NCBI RefSeq assembly: GCF_036322585.1
Contig: NZ_AP024600.1
Span: 434,001-498,000, forward strand
DNA from: Luteolibacter sp. LG18
Lineage (GTDB): Bacteria; Verrucomicrobiota; Verrucomicrobiia; Verrucomicrobiales; Akkermansiaceae
Direction: 5' to 3'
DNA: 64,000 nt
The position numbers and the translations under genes are program-made. The notes beneath the pieces are model-generated. The model worked only from the letters and a program-made list of their open reading frames with translations, ran no database searches and was not told the origin of the DNA. Position 1 is the stretch's first letter. Each line of letters starts with the position of its first letter. Of the stretch, positions 36,769-48,441 are shown piece by piece.

Positions 36769-37353
36769 TCAACGGGATCGCGAATCGCGATGCTTCTCCA
36801 CCCACGCTTTCTCCACCCGGTCGCAAACCGGACAAACCTGTATCAGATGTTCCGCAAGGAGAGGCTGGCAAACCGGATGGCCCGTGCCCGCATTGGGAAA
36901 TCGCACCTCCGCGACCCGCTCGTAGTTCAACGGCAGCGAGGCATGATCCACTCCCTCCCGCATCGCCATCGACTGCAGCAGCCGATGGTGGACGCGGCAA
37001 AGAGCTGCATCATAGATCAAGCTCCGCCCGGCTGAAACCCGGAGCAACTCCGAGTAGGGATACAAATCGGTCGGCCCACTGGATGTCTCCGAAAGCCGGA
37101 AGTGATAGGACTTACGGGAATCCAATTTCAAGCACTTCCAGTCTTCCCGCCGAATGCTCACCGGTACCGCCCGCTCCATGCGGTAGCCTTCAATGAACAG
37201 AAGCTTGTTGTCCTCGGATGACTCGATCTTCGGTTTACCGGAGACCTCGATCTGCACCGTCCTTTTCTCCGGCGGAACAGGCAACTTGGAAGGCGCGCAC
37301 GAAGACAGCCACGATAGGCAAACCGCGCACAAAACAACCGGGAATCGAATCAT
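36769..37353 (-). CDS. Hypothetical lipoprotein
   Basis: A 194-residue protein of unknown function. The ATG at 37353 gives a lipoprotein signal (CLSWLSSC, Cys19). The mature part is mostly polar, with a CPVC pair near the C-terminus that could bind metal or form a disulfide. It has no recognised domain. It lies between the membrane NlpC/P60 gene and the DUF3482 GTPase gene, all on the minus strand and closely spaced, and may share their transcript. Confidence 0.7.
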   Translation of the reverse strand: MIRFPVVLCAVCLSWLSSCAPSKLPVPPEKRTVQIEVSGKPKIESSEDNKLLFIEGYRMERAVPVSIRREDWKCLKLDSRKSYHFRLSETSSGPTDLYPYSELLRVSAGRSLIYDAALCRVHHRLLQSMAMREGVDHASLPLNYERVAEVRFPNAGTGHPVCQPLLAEHLIQVCPVCDRVEKAWVEKHRDSRSR

Positions 37354-37367
37354 CACGGACGATAGCC

Positions 37368-38795
37368 CTAGCAGACGTCGAGCAGGTTGACAACGACCCC
37401 ATACACCTCCGGCTCCAACCCGCGATCCGGAGCCCCCTTCAGACACGACGTGAACCATTTCTGAAGCACCGCCCGCTTCTCGGACGCCATCGCCCTCACC
37501 CGGCTCTCACCAGCACCGGCCTCCACCATCTCCACATCCCTCCGGCCATGCGCCCGACCGACAATGCCGTGGTAACGCAGCAGCATCGAATCCAGCAGCA
37601 CCCACGGGAAATTCGGACTCGCGGGCGGACCGACCACCAGATTCCGGCCATCGCCTCCGGCCAGCTTGATACCGCCGAATTTCACCTTCAGCTCCGGCAA
37701 GCTGCCGCCTTTGAAAAACGCCGCGAGCCCCCCACCCAGCGCACCGATCACCGTGCCCGCGCCGAGACTGTGAATGCCCACCCCGAGATCAAACGCCGCG
37801 CCGGCGGCACCGCCCGCGATGGCTCCGGCCGCCGCGAGCTGGGCACGCCCGAGCCCCCATTTCCGCCAAGTTTCCTCGGTCGCCAGATCGAGTCCCGTGT
37901 GCCGCGCGGGATCCGCATCGATCCGCAGCAGATGGTGGCGATAGAGCTTGAGCAGTCGCCCCACGCACTCGTTCTCGATCCCCGCGAGCTTCTTGAAATA
38001 ACGGTCCGTCATCTCCGCGCGCTTGCGCTCCCGCCGCGCGGGCAACCCTTCGTCCTTCTCGTCGAGCGGTTCGTGGACACGCAGCAGCAGGGCCGCCTCG
38101 AGGAAATCCACGATCGCCTCCGCCGCTAGCTCGCGGCGCTCCTGCCACTCGTTCTCCATCTTCCCGAGCACCCGCCGGATCGCGTCACCGTGGCGCTCAT
38201 CGATCTGGAGCAGGGATTCGAGCAATCGACGACGTTCCTCGTAGCGGGCCGAATGGGCGTCGAAGGTGCGGACCAGGTTGAACGTCGCGCCGAGCTGCTC
38301 GCGCCACGCGCTTTCCTGTCCGGCGGGAATTTCGCCCTGTGGATTGAGCAGCGCGAGACGCGGTCGCCCCGTCCAGCGCAGGATCTCCATTTCCGCGAGA
38401 AAGGCATCCCGCAGCGGATTGCACGGATCGACGACATAAAGCACGCCCGCCCCGGCCATCACCGGCTCCAGCAGGCGCACCTCGTCGGGAAACCGCGCAC
38501 CGCACTCCGCGACGAAACGCTGCACGTGCACCGGGCCCGGCGTTCCATCACCCGCCAGCCGCTGGATCTCGCGCATCGCCTCCACCGGCTGCTGGAAGCC
38601 CGGCGTATCGAGGAAACGCACCAGCTCCTCATCGTGGTACACCACCGGCAGCACCTGCACGCGGGTCGTTTCCCCCGGCGTGGCGCTCACCCGGAGCACC
38701 TCGTTGTCATCCACCTCCAGCAGAGTCGCGAGGGTCGCGGTCTTGCCGGCATTGACCCGGCCAACCACCGCGAACGATGGCACCTCTTGGCTCAC
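37368..38795 (-). CDS. DUF3482 family GTPase
   Basis: A 475-residue protein. The N-terminal GTPase domain has the P-loop GRVNAGKT (residues 12-19) and the DTPGF switch motif. The canonical NKxD is not visible; LLNPQG stands in a comparable place. The C-terminal part has a hydrophobic, Gly/Ala-rich stretch (about 345-400) likely to insert in or contact the membrane. The start is GTG at 38795, fixed by its 4-base overlap with the stop of the DUF2868 gene. The DUF2868-DUF3482 pair is widespread and its function is not established. Confidence 0.88.
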   Translation of the reverse strand: MSQEVPSFAVVGRVNAGKTATLATLLEVDDNEVLRVSATPGETTRVQVLPVVYHDEELVRFLDTPGFQQPVEAMREIQRLAGDGTPGPVHVQRFVAECGARFPDEVRLLEPVMAGAGVLYVVDPCNPLRDAFLAEMEILRWTGRPRLALLNPQGEIPAGQESAWREQLGATFNLVRTFDAHSARYEERRRLLESLLQIDERHGDAIRRVLGKMENEWQERRELAAEAIVDFLEAALLLRVHEPLDEKDEGLPARRERKRAEMTDRYFKKLAGIENECVGRLLKLYRHHLLRIDADPARHTGLDLATEETWRKWGLGRAQLAAAGAIAGGAAGAAFDLGVGIHSLGAGTVIGALGGGLAAFFKGGSLPELKVKFGGIKLAGGDGRNLVVGPPASPNFPWVLLDSMLLRYHGIVGRAHGRRDVEMVEAGAGESRVRAMASEKRAVLQKWFTSCLKGAPDRGLEPEVYGVVVNLLDVC

Positions 38796-40165
38796 GCCGC
38801 ACCTCCTTCCGCGAACACGAGTTCCACTTCCGAGCCCTTCAGTCCATCGACGAAACCCTCCCACGTCCGCCGCTCGTCCGCCTCCGGAGCCCGGATCGCT
38901 CCCTCGGGAGCCGCATTGCCGACGAACAAAATCACCCGCCGCCCTTCCTTCACCACGCCCACCCGCGTCAGCAGCGCCTCGATCTGCCGCGGCGACAGCG
39001 CCCAGCCCTCCACCAGCAGCACGATCGCCGCCTCGGCGCGCGCCAGCGCCTCACGGGCCGCCGCCTCGCTGTCGGCATCGAGCACCCCGGTGCGCTCCCA
39101 TGCCACCGGATTGACCCGCAGCTTCTGGAGCAGCAGCGGCCGCAGCCGCTCCTTCGAAAATCCCGCACCGCCCACATCGATCACCAGCGCGCCATCGGTC
39201 GGCCGGTTGCGGATCTCCTCGCGCTGGTCCGTGGCAAACCATTCCCGCCACGCCGCGCGATGATGCTTCGATTGGAACGCCACCGCCTTCAGCGCCCGCC
39301 CTTCCTGCCAACGGCACACCGCCCGCAGGATCCAGCGCGGCCCCATGCCCCACACCACCAGCGACCACAGCAGAAACCGCCACCACTCCGGCGGCCCCGG
39401 AGCCAGCTTGCCCACCTCGCCGGGTTCCCAACGGGTCGCGTCGAGGGTCATCGACCCCGGCACCGCGATCGGATCGAGCACCTGCCACGGCGCGGAAAGG
39501 ATGTGGGTCACCTGCCACAGCACCGCCCGCATCGTGGACTCGGTGGTGGTCTCCCAGAAAAAGCCGATGTTCCGGAACAGGATCAGCCCGGCGAGCGCCG
39601 CCAGCGCCCCGAGATTGAACGCCACCCCCGCCGTCTGCACCGCGCGGGCCAGCCGCCACAGCAGCGCCTTCCGCGCCGCACCCTCCTCCATCAGCCGGTA
39701 CCACCACTCCGCCTCCCGCTCCCCGGAAAACCGCCGCGCCAGGGCCCCGACCCACCCTTGGATCTGCGAAAACGCCTCTCCCGCCCGCCGATGGAAAATC
39801 CACGCCAGCAGCGCGCCGAGCAGCACCAACCACTGCGTTCCCAGCACCAGCGCCAGGAACAGCCCGACATTGATGCCGCCGCGGTCGCGTTCCCACAGCC
39901 CCAGGACCGTGGAACCGCCAACCAGCGCCATTACCACCGCCAAGCCAAAGGTCACGCCACGCAGCGCCCCGAAAAATTTCCGCCCCGGCCCGCGCGATCC
40001 GGCCTCGCGGCGGCTTTCGAGCCACCGTCGCCACACCACCCGCCGGTCCGGTCCGTCCGCCAGCAGCGCACGCTTTTCCTCCTCCCCCGGGCCTGCGGAC
40101 GAGGAGCCCATGGCCTGCTCGAAATCGATCAGGTCCACCAGATTCCACCGCCCGTTGCGCTCCAT
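38792..40165 (-). CDS. DUF2868 family membrane protein
   Basis: A 457-residue protein starting MERNGRWNLVDLIDFEQ, the conserved opening of the family. At least three strongly hydrophobic segments follow, two of them close together (about 83-131) and one near 190. The C-terminal half is soluble, with a Rossmann-like stretch around ALVIDVGGAGFS. It is the partner of the DUF3482 GTPase: the two genes overlap by 4 bases, and the pair occurs together in many bacteria. The longer open frame up to 43030 is antisense to metH and is rejected. Confidence 0.85.
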   Translation of the reverse strand: MERNGRWNLVDLIDFEQAMGSSSAGPGEEEKRALLADGPDRRVVWRRWLESRREAGSRGPGRKFFGALRGVTFGLAVVMALVGGSTVLGLWERDRGGINVGLFLALVLGTQWLVLLGALLAWIFHRRAGEAFSQIQGWVGALARRFSGEREAEWWYRLMEEGAARKALLWRLARAVQTAGVAFNLGALAALAGLILFRNIGFFWETTTESTMRAVLWQVTHILSAPWQVLDPIAVPGSMTLDATRWEPGEVGKLAPGPPEWWRFLLWSLVVWGMGPRWILRAVCRWQEGRALKAVAFQSKHHRAAWREWFATDQREEIRNRPTDGALVIDVGGAGFSKERLRPLLLQKLRVNPVAWERTGVLDADSEAAAREALARAEAAIVLLVEGWALSPRQIEALLTRVGVVKEGRRVILFVGNAAPEGAIRAPEADERRTWEGFVDGLKGSEVELVFAEGGAA

Positions 40166-40257
40166 CGGCACTAACAGACCGCATTTTCGGAAAAGTGACA
40201 ATGCCCGGCCATCGCGCCCTTCACGCATCAACGAATCCGGATATGACGATTTGACTC

Positions 40258-40285
40258 TTGCGAGCCGGGTCAACCCTCCTACATT
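40258..40285 (+). promoter_or_regulatory. Candidate promoter of metH
   Basis: TTGCGA (40258-40263) and TACATT (40280-40285) are separated by 16 bases, 10 bases upstream of the ATG. This would give a very short leader. No cobalamin or SAM riboswitch fits in the 129-base divergent gap. Confidence 0.3.
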
Positions 40286-40294
40286 GCCCCGCCC

Positions 40295-44221
<3,927 letters not shown>

Positions 44222-44266
44222 GTCGCACAAAAGCTCCCGAAACCCCGGCCCAGCACGATCCGGAAC

Positions 44267-44295
44267 GTAGCCGCGCTCGGGAGAGCGTGGGCGGG
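44267..44295. repeat. GTAGCCGCG...GGGAGAGCG repeat, copy 2
   Basis: This word matches 18621-18650 at all but about 3 positions. It lies between metH and the following hypothetical gene. Confidence 0.65.
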
Positions 44296-44431
44296 GCGGA
44301 CGCACCCAGGCCCGTGCATCTCCAGTCCTTCCGCACGGAAACCACCGGAGGGTGACGCCCTGCTAGCCGGGGCGGGCAAACTCCCGGAATCCCTTGAATG
44401 GAATTCCCTCCCGGTGCGTCCAAGCCCTCCC

Positions 44432-45391
44432 GTGAAAACCCTCCTTTGCTCCCTGGCCCTCGTTCTCCTCCAGAACCGTGCCTCCGCCAGCCATGCCGCG
44501 GCCATCCTCTGGACCTCCATGAAGGCGGATTTTCCACAGGGCTCCCTGAACCTGGAGTTCACCCAAGCCAAGCCGGGATGGCACCTCAAGTCCCTCGAAG
44601 CGAAATCCCCGACTGGCGAGGTGACCCGGCTGGACCAGACCACGCTGGAAACGATCGGTACGATCACGAACCATCAGCTCTATGAATTCGGATCCGCGGA
44701 AGACCCCGGACTGGTCCTGATGCTGGACTTCCGGGCCAAGCACGGCACCGGCGACCAGTCCGTGCTGCTTTGGTACTACTGGCATGGTAAATCCCCGGGA
44801 ACGGAACTTTATCACTGCGACACCTCCGGCGACGATCCCCGGTGGGTAAAAGCGAAATCCACTGGAGAACTGGAGCTGAACCCGGTGCCCACCGGTGATC
44901 CCAGCACGTTTTTCACCATCCCCGCCCGCTGCAGCCATGTGGTGTTGCGCGCGGAGCCGGAGAAGATCGCGCTCGAGGCCCGGACGGAAGGGGAGGCTCT
45001 GGCCTCGCTGACGGGCTCCAGCGGAGACCGCCATTTCACCGTGCCCGCGGCCGCCCTCAAGGGCATTCGCCGACCGGACCTGCTTTCGTTCGAGGCACTC
45101 ATCCACCGTGATTCGCCGAACGATGTGGAACCGCGAATCGCGCCCGCGTTTGCACTCGTCTTCAACCATGGAACCGGGGTGACCTACCCCGCCTCCACGG
45201 ACAAGGATTCCAGCAGCTCGGAGTCGGAACCCTTGACCGTTTTACCACGGTGCTCCTTCCAGGGCCTCTTCACCCCGGACATGCTGGAACGCTCGCGCAC
45301 GGAGCCACTCGCCACCCGGGACAATTGCTTGGAATACTACATGGGGCCGGATGGCCGGGAGATCCTCCGTGGAGCCCATAACCAGTGGTGA
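44432..45391 (+). CDS. Hypothetical secreted protein
   Basis: A 319-residue protein of unknown function. GTG at 44432 gives a signal peptide (MKTLLCSLALVLLQNRASA); an in-frame GTG at 44414 would add six residues. The mature part is beta-rich and mostly polar, without recognised motifs; one Ser-rich stretch (SSSSESE) is near residue 265. It is flanked on one side by the end of metH and on the other by a diverged copy of the same end, so the gene probably arrived with that rearrangement. Confidence 0.65.
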   Translation: MKTLLCSLALVLLQNRASASHAAAILWTSMKADFPQGSLNLEFTQAKPGWHLKSLEAKSPTGEVTRLDQTTLETIGTITNHQLYEFGSAEDPGLVLMLDFRAKHGTGDQSVLLWYYWHGKSPGTELYHCDTSGDDPRWVKAKSTGELELNPVPTGDPSTFFTIPARCSHVVLRAEPEKIALEARTEGEALASLTGSSGDRHFTVPAAALKGIRRPDLLSFEALIHRDSPNDVEPRIAPAFALVFNHGTGVTYPASTDKDSSSSESEPLTVLPRCSFQGLFTPDMLERSRTEPLATRDNCLEYYMGPDGREILRGAHNQW

Positions 45392-45459
45392 CAGAGGACG
45401 GCAAATCCATGACCGTGGAGGAAGTCGAGAAATGGCTCTCGCCGTGGATGGGCTATTGA
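45391..45459 (+). pseudogene. Fragment: second copy of the metH 3' end
   Basis: Codons from 45409 read [16 protein letters not shown] then a stop; metH itself ends [16 protein letters not shown] at 44171-44221. Over the 51 bases including the stop, 45 match; five of the six differences are silent (counting TAA to TGA). The reading frame before it (TEDGKS) is open but lacks the rest of the gene. It directly overlaps the stop of the hypothetical gene. It is a remnant, not a functional gene. Confidence 0.85.
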
Positions 45460-45473
45460 ACAAGCCCCTATTG

Positions 45474-45527
45474 CCCATGGGACGTATAGGTCCTATACCT
45501 CCCATGGGCCCTATAAGACCTATGGTC
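45474..45527. repeat. Degenerate 9-bp tandem repeat of palindromic units
   Basis: Six consecutive 9-base units follow each other: CCCATGGGA, CGTATAGGT, CCTATACCT, CCCATGGGC, CCTATAAGA and CCTATGGTC. Several are near-palindromic or complementary to the next. It lies in the gap between the metH fragment and the hexosaminidase gene. Confidence 0.75.
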
Positions 45528-45629
45528 GCGGCCTCCAAAAAACCGGTCCGCTCAACCAACCAGCACACGAGCCGAAATATTTGAAAGAACAGGGACGTTC
45601 AAAGAGAGTTTCCTTCTGTCTTTGCTCTT

Positions 45630-48149
45630 ATGTTGCGTTCCATTTCTCCAATCGTGCTGTGCGGCGTCGCCGCGGTCGCCCACGCCCAGGTCCCTCTTCC
45701 GGCCGACGTGCAGGCCGCCAGCGGCAAATTCACGCTGAAGGCGGACGACGCCATCCAGACCAACTCGCCCGCCGCGGCCAAGGAGGCCGAAAAATTCGCC
45801 GCCGGGCTGCGGACCTCCACCGGCCTGCCCCTCACCGTCGGCACCGCCCAGGCCCGCATCCGCGTCGGCATCGATGAATCGGTGCGGGCCACCGGCGGCG
45901 ACGAAGGCTACCGCCTCAATGTCACCCCGGAGCAGGTCCAGCTCACCGCCGCCACCGCCGAAGGCATCTTCCACGGCCTCCAGACGCTGCGCCAGCTCCT
46001 CCCGCCCGCCGCGTTCTCCACGCAAAAGGTCAGCGGCACCGAGTGGTCCATCGGCGCGGTGAAAATCGACGACCGCCCGCGCTTCGGCTGGCGCGGCTTC
46101 ATGCTCGACGAATCCCGCCACTTCTTCGGCATGGACTACGTGAAGCACCTCCTCGACGCGATGGCGGCGCGGAAAATGAACGTCTTCCACTGGCACCTCT
46201 CCGACGACGATGGCTGGCGCATCGAGATCAAGTCGTGGCCGAAGCTCACCGAGGTCGGTGCCTGGCGCGGCACCGAGTGCGCGCTGCCGAACACCCGCGA
46301 GGGCGAAACCCACAAGCGCTACGGCGGCTTCTACACCCAGGAGCAGATCAAGGAGATCGTCGCCTACGCCGCGGAGCGCCACATCGACATCATGCCGGAG
46401 CTGGACATGCCCGGCCACTGCCTCGCCGTGACCACCGCCTACCCGGAAACCCTTCCGGGCACCGGCGACGACAGCGTGTCCGTGCAGGGCGTGAAGGCCA
46501 ACGTGCTCTCCCCCGCCCGCGAGGGGAACTACAAGATGGTGGACGACATCATCCGCGAGGTCGCCACGCTGTTCCCCTTCCAGTTCATCCACGTCGGCGG
46601 CGACGAGGTGAACCACAACGCGTGGTCGAAGGACCCCGCGATCAAGGCGCTGATGGAAAAAGAGAACCTCAAGGGCCTCGGCGCGGTGCAGAATTACTTC
46701 ACCCGCCGTCTGGAAACCATCATCAGCAAGCACCAGCGCCGCATGGTCGGCTGGAACGAAATCCTCGGCGGCGGCAACCTGCGGCCGGACACCACCGTGA
46801 TGGCCTGGACCGGCACCGGCCCGGGATTCGAGGCAGCCAAGAAGGGCCACCCCGTCATCATGGCCCCGGGACCGTACTGCTACTTCGACATGGGCTACGG
46901 CGGCCCCGATGAACCGAAGACCCACTGGTGGGCCGGCAACATCGAAACCTCGAAGACCTACTCCTTCGACCCCACCTCGGGCGGCAACCTCACCCCCGAC
47001 CAGCAGGCGCTGGTGCAAGGCGCTCACGGCGCGCTGTGGACCGAGTTCGTGACCGATGGCACGGGCGCCGACTACCGCATCTTCCCGCGCCTCAACGCCC
47101 TGGCGGAGGTCGCCTGGACCCCTCAGGAAAAGCGGAACTGGGACGATTTCACCCGTCGCTTCGGAGACGACCTGGAGCGCCTCCACTACCAGGGCATCGC
47201 CTTCCGCGTGCCGCCGCCAACCGCCCTCTGGAAGCAGGGCAAGGCCAAGCTGGTGCCGCCCTTCCCCGGCGCGGACATGCGTTTCACCACCGATGGCAGC
47301 AAGCCGACCGCCGATTCGCCGCGCTACGAATCCGTGATCTCCATCGCGGACCCGAACAAACTGCGCTACATCACCGTCTTCCGCGGCCGCACCAGCCCGG
47401 CCAAGAATGGGGCCGAGCGCGAGGGTTTCGCGAAGTGGTCGCCGGAAAACATCACCGCGGATTGGAAGCCCGTCGATTTCGACGCCTCCGCCGCTGTGAC
47501 CGCGGATGGCATCCACCGCGCCCTCTTCCAGTTCAACAGCGGCGGCAAGAAGCTCGTGATCCGCAAGGTCGAGCTGCTGCGCGATGGCAAGGTGATCGCC
47601 ACCGACGCCCACGACGGCGAAAGCGGCGGCAAGGCCGTGAACAACAGCTACCGCCTCCCGGTCACCGGCCACCGCAGCGGCGCGAAATACACGCTGCGCG
47701 CCGAGATCAAGGGCGACGGCGGCAATGACTCCCGCGGCGGCATCTCGCTCGACCGCGCCGAGGGCCTTGAGCCGGAAATGACGGTCGCCGCCAGCGCGGA
47801 CGGTTACCAGGAACACACCGCCGCCTCGCTGGTGACTTGGAACCCAGGCTCCTACTTCTGGTCGAACCGCCCGCTGAAGGACGGCGACACCGTGACCTTC
47901 ACCTTCGCCAAACCGCAGGTGCTGCGCCATGTCGAGCTGCCCACCGGCGAAGCCTCCGGCACCAAGGACCAGATCCAGAACGCGGTCCTGGAAGTCTCCA
48001 ACGACGGCAAAACCTTCAAGAAGGTGGCCGACTACGGCTACGGCAGCGCCAAGGCCGATCTCGACGGCAAGCCGGTCCTCGCCATCCGCCTCCGCGCCAC
48101 CGGCACCCACGCCGGCTGGTGCATGGTTCGCCTGCCGCAGTTGCGCTAA
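45630..48149 (+). CDS. Secreted beta-N-acetylhexosaminidase (GH20)
   Basis: An 839-residue protein with a signal peptide (about residues 1-20) and a GH20b-like N-terminal domain. The GH20 barrel begins at RFGWRGFMLDESRHF (about residue 150). The catalytic pair Asp325-Glu326 lies in HVGGDEVNHNAW, and the active-site tryptophans are in WHLSDDDGW and THWWAG. The C-terminal 150 residues resemble a discoidin-type carbohydrate-binding domain. It removes terminal GlcNAc/GalNAc residues, for example from chitin oligomers or glycoproteins. No signs of damage. Confidence 0.95.
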   Translation: MLRSISPIVLCGVAAVAHAQVPLPADVQAASGKFTLKADDAIQTNSPAAAKEAEKFAAGLRTSTGLPLTVGTAQARIRVGIDESVRATGGDEGYRLNVTPEQVQLTAATAEGIFHGLQTLRQLLPPAAFSTQKVSGTEWSIGAVKIDDRPRFGWRGFMLDESRHFFGMDYVKHLLDAMAARKMNVFHWHLSDDDGWRIEIKSWPKLTEVGAWRGTECALPNTREGETHKRYGGFYTQEQIKEIVAYAAERHIDIMPELDMPGHCLAVTTAYPETLPGTGDDSVSVQGVKANVLSPAREGNYKMVDDIIREVATLFPFQFIHVGGDEVNHNAWSKDPAIKALMEKENLKGLGAVQNYFTRRLETIISKHQRRMVGWNEILGGGNLRPDTTVMAWTGTGPGFEAAKKGHPVIMAPGPYCYFDMGYGGPDEPKTHWWAGNIETSKTYSFDPTSGGNLTPDQQALVQGAHGALWTEFVTDGTGADYRIFPRLNALAEVAWTPQEKRNWDDFTRRFGDDLERLHYQGIAFRVPPPTALWKQGKAKLVPPFPGADMRFTTDGSKPTADSPRYESVISIADPNKLRYITVFRGRTSPAKNGAEREGFAKWSPENITADWKPVDFDASAAVTADGIHRALFQFNSGGKKLVIRKVELLRDGKVIATDAHDGESGGKAVNNSYRLPVTGHRSGAKYTLRAEIKGDGGNDSRGGISLDRAEGLEPEMTVAASADGYQEHTAASLVTWNPGSYFWSNRPLKDGDTVTFTFAKPQVLRHVELPTGEASGTKDQIQNAVLEVSNDGKTFKKVADYGYGSAKADLDGKPVLAIRLRATGTHAGWCMVRLPQLR

Positions 48150-48159
48150 CCCCATCCTC

Positions 48160-48370
48160 AGTCCCGCAGGGACGACGTAACTTAGCCGGTGGCGCAAGCC
48201 ACCGGTAGACGAACCGTGGGAAACAAGTCCCGGTAGGGACGACGCTGCCTGCGCTCGCCACCGTAATCCACCGGTTCGGATGTTTGGGAACCGCGGCCCT
48301 CTTCAACTCCGGAATCGGCTCGCCGCACCGAACTCCATCAATCTCCGTTGCGTCGTCCCTACCGGGGCTG
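48160..48370. repeat. Composite GTCCC...GGGAC / GCCGGTGG hairpin element
   Basis: Hairpins at 48161-48173 (GTCCCGCAGGGAC), 48185-48206 (GCCGGTGGC and complement) and 48228-48241 (GTCCCGGTAGGGAC) follow each other. The word CCCGGTAGGGACGACGC at 48230-48246 recurs inverted at 48351-48367 with one mismatch, making a larger inverted pair. It occupies nearly all of the 292-base gap between the convergent hexosaminidase and gpmI genes. Confidence 0.8.
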
Positions 48371-48387
48371 AAGAAGACATCCTCATC

Positions 48388-48425
48388 ACGCAAAACGGCC
48401 GCATCCCCTCGGGGACGCGGCCGTT
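48388..48425 (-). terminator. Rho-independent terminator of gpmI
   Basis: A 9-bp outer stem (48394-48402 with 48417-48425, AACGGCCGC and its complement) continues inward with TCCCC/GGGGA. On the minus strand it is followed by a short run of T. It lies 17 bases past the gpmI stop. Confidence 0.75.
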
Positions 48426-48441
48426 CGCATTCAAATGTGAA

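Noticed and set aside
40166..40294. Possible cobalamin or SAM riboswitch before metH
   Set aside because: The divergent gap is only 129 bases and shows no B12-box or SAM-box elements.
45391..45459. Small real gene coding for [16 protein letters not shown]
   Set aside because: The peptide equals the end of metH and has no start signal; a duplicated gene fragment explains it better.
45474..45527. CRISPR-like array
   Set aside because: Units are 9 bases, contiguous and degenerate, with no spacers and no cas genes nearby.
45630..48197. 881-codon minus-strand frame opposite the GH20 gene
   Set aside because: It is antisense to a clear hexosaminidase and has no domain of its own.
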